Assembly (NCBI GenBank): GCA_003532515.1
Contig: DOEX01000197.1
Span: 1 to 7,280, forward strand
From: Anaerolineaceae bacterium
GTDB lineage: Bacteria; Chloroflexota; Anaerolineae; Anaerolineales; Anaerolineaceae
Direction: 5' to 3'
DNA: 7,280 nucleotides
How positions within the stretch are numbered: position 1 is the stretch's first letter; every line of letters starts with the position of its first letter. A model generated the notes under the pieces. The model saw nothing but the letters and a program-made list of their open reading frames with translations, searched no databases and was not told the origin of the DNA. A program made the translations under genes and the position numbers. This document shows positions 5,923-7,280 of the stretch, one piece after another.

Positions 5923-6452
5923 ACTCAACCCAAAAACGAACACTTCAATACCTGTTGCTATTTGGCATTGCGGCTATCGTTATCATTCTGGATCAATGGA
6001 GCAAAACCTTGATCAGGCAAAACCTTGCTCTTGGTGAGGAAATCTATCCGATTACTTTCCTGGCACCGTTTTTTCGATTTACCTTTTGGCAGAATACGGG
6101 TGCTGCATGGGGTATTTTTCAAAATGCGAATATTCCACTGCTTATCCTTTCGAGCATTATCGCCGTCTTTATCATCTTGTACTACCACAAAGCCTTGGAT
6201 GAACCCCTGATTTACCGAATTAGCATGGGTTTGCTTTTGGGTGGAGCTGTTGGAAACATTATCGACCGCATTCAACTGGGTTATGTGACGGATTTTATCG
6301 CTGTTGGGCGTTTCCCCGTTTTTAATGTGGCTGATTCTTGCGTTACTATTGGTGTCTTCTTGATGTTATTGGGACTTTTGATCCAGGAACACAAGGAGAA
6401 AGCTGGCCGCCAGGCAGCGGAAACTACTCAGGATGGCGTGAATGAAAACTGA
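5919..6452 (+). CDS. lspA: Lipoprotein signal peptidase (signal peptidase II)
   Basis: This inner-membrane aspartyl protease removes the signal peptide from diacylglyceryl-modified prolipoproteins. At 177 residues it is of normal length. Four hydrophobic segments are visible, at about 10-25, 72-90, 100-115 and 138-156. Family motifs appear in order: DQWSK (25-29), FWQNTGAAWGIF (56-67), GGAVGNIIDR (108-117), GYVTDFI (121-127) and FNVADS (135-140). The catalytic aspartates should be D125 and D139. The C-terminal 20 residues are a hydrophilic cytoplasmic tail. The start overlaps the ileS stop by four bases (ATGA), and AAGG (5908-5911) lies seven bases upstream within ileS. This suggests translational coupling and T-box control. 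ileS-lspA adjacency is common in bacteria. No promoter of its own is evident. Confidence 0.97.
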   Translation: MNSTQKRTLQYLLLFGIAAIVIILDQWSKTLIRQNLALGEEIYPITFLAPFFRFTFWQNTGAAWGIFQNANIPLLILSSIIAVFIILYYHKALDEPLIYRISMGLLLGGAVGNIIDRIQLGYVTDFIAVGRFPVFNVADSCVTIGVFLMLLGLLIQEHKEKAGRQAAETTQDGVNEN

Positions 6453-7280
6453 GCTGCTTGAAATCACATTTTCTGAAACACCGGCAAAGCGGTTGGATAA
6501 ATTTCTGGCTGAGCAAATCCCGCAATTGTCACGGGCAAAAATTCAGAATATGATTTCTGCGGGTGAAGTTAAAGTCAACGGCAAAGCAGTATTCAAACCA
6601 GCTTACAAACTGGAAACAGCTGATAAGGTCACTACGATTGTGGTTGAAACTGTTGAGGAACTGCCGGCGGAACAGGACATTGCCCTGGATGTAATTTATG
6701 AGAATGAAGACGTAATTGTCGTCAATAAACCGGCTGGTCTGGTAGTCCATCCTGGTGCTGGGAATGCTGAAAATACACTTGTGAATGCCTTGCTTTTTCA
6801 CTGGCCACAAATTGCTAAAGTGGGAGAAGCGAGTCGTCCTGGAATCGTACATCGACTGGACAAAGACACTTCAGGCGTGTTGATCGTTGCCAAAACAACC
6901 AGTGGATATGCCTGGTTGGTAAAACAATTCAAAACCAGGAAGGCAAAGAAGACCTACCTGGCCCTGGTTGATGGCAAGCCGCCAACACCAACAGGACGAA
7001 TTGAAACCAGGATTGGCCGAGATGAAAGACACCGCCAGAGAATGGCAGTCACCTATGGAGACCAGGGACGAAAAGCTGACAGCGAATACTTCACTGTGGC
7101 TGATTATCGCGATCACACGCTCCTTGAAGTTAATCCACTGACGGGGCGAACGCATCAGATCCGCGTCCACCTGGCATTTCTGGGCTGCCCCGTAGTAGGT
7201 GATCAGATTTATGGTCGCCGTAAAAACAGTTTGGAAACCGAAAGGTTTTTCCTACATGCCAGTAAACTAACCATCCGGCT
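6442..7280 (+). CDS. rluD: RluA/RluD-family pseudouridine synthase (partial, C-terminus beyond window)
   Basis: The open frame starts at ATG 6442 and is unbroken to the right edge, giving 279 visible codons, so only the last part is missing. An S4-type RNA-binding domain occupies about residues 15-65 (RLDKFLAEQIPQLSRAKIQ, then GEVKVNGK). The catalytic domain follows: VIYENEDVIVVNKPAGLVVHPG (84-105), the signature RPGIVHRLDKDTSGVLIVAK (132-151) with catalytic D140, KTYLALVDG (170-178) and NPLTGRTHQIRVHLAFLG (231-248). Such enzymes convert uridines to pseudouridine in RNA. With the S4 domain it is closest to RluD, which modifies helix 69 of 23S rRNA, but the exact target site is not certain from sequence. 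The start overlaps the end of lspA by 11 bases, and AGGA (6430-6433) stands eight bases upstream. lspA-rluD order is also common in Firmicutes. Probably the third gene of the ileS operon. Confidence 0.92.
   Translation, partial: MKTELLEITFSETPAKRLDKFLAEQIPQLSRAKIQNMISAGEVKVNGKAVFKPAYKLETADKVTTIVVETVEELPAEQDIALDVIYENEDVIVVNKPAGLVVHPGAGNAENTLVNALLFHWPQIAKVGEASRPGIVHRLDKDTSGVLIVAKTTSGYAWLVKQFKTRKAKKTYLALVDGKPPTPTGRIETRIGRDERHRQRMAVTYGDQGRKADSEYFTVADYRDHTLLEVNPLTGRTHQIRVHLAFLGCPVVGDQIYGRRKNSLETERFFLHASKLTIR

Noticed and set aside
1..7280. CRISPR array, transposase, prophage or toxin-antitoxin genes
   Set aside because: No regularly spaced direct repeats and no recognisable mobile-element or toxin proteins were seen on either strand.

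Overview
The window reads as ordinary chromosomal housekeeping DNA from a bacterium, most likely a fermentative, anaerobic member of the Chloroflexota (Anaerolineae-like). This is an inference from gene content and protein style: a type 2 isoleucyl-tRNA synthetase, a divergent histidyl-tRNA synthetase, a T-box leader, and a DRTGG/CBS gene pair of the kind often found beside [FeFe]-hydrogenase genes. No marker gene in the window proves the phylum.

Layout. Positions 1-814 hold two genes on the minus strand: a DRTGG-domain protein followed by a CBS-pair protein that runs off the left edge. A short divergent intergenic region (815-910) carries an extended -10 promoter for hisS (911-2164, plus strand). 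hisS is followed by a tRNA-His(GUG) gene (2240-2312) with its own good promoter and a strong intrinsic terminator (2317-2341), so the enzyme and its tRNA substrate sit side by side. Positions 2342-2510 contain no gene. They hold a degenerate inverted repeat of the dispersed-palindrome (MITE/REP-like) type, then an extended -10 promoter. From about 2511 to 2748 there is a complete T-box riboswitch with an Ile (ATC) specifier, an ACCA-matching TGGT bulge and mutually exclusive antiterminator and terminator stems. It precedes ileS (2773-5922), lspA (5919-6452) and an RluD-type pseudouridine synthase gene (6442 to beyond the right edge). These three genes overlap end to start and are probably one operon under T-box control.

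How the parts work together. Two aminoacyl-tRNA synthetases are wired to tRNA in different ways: HisRS by physical adjacency to its tRNA gene, IleRS by a leader RNA that senses uncharged tRNA-Ile. The T-box signal probably also reaches lipoprotein signal peptidase and an rRNA-modifying enzyme.

Most interesting points. The IleRS has a swapped class I signature (GVHH in place of HxGH), a known hallmark of a mupirocin hyper-resistant IleRS2 subgroup, here in what looks like the housekeeping ileS locus. The HisRS lacks the usual motif 3 Glu-Arg. The palindromic repeat lies directly upstream of the T-box promoter. I did not see a CRISPR array, a transposase, a prophage or an obviously new defence or biosynthetic system in this window.
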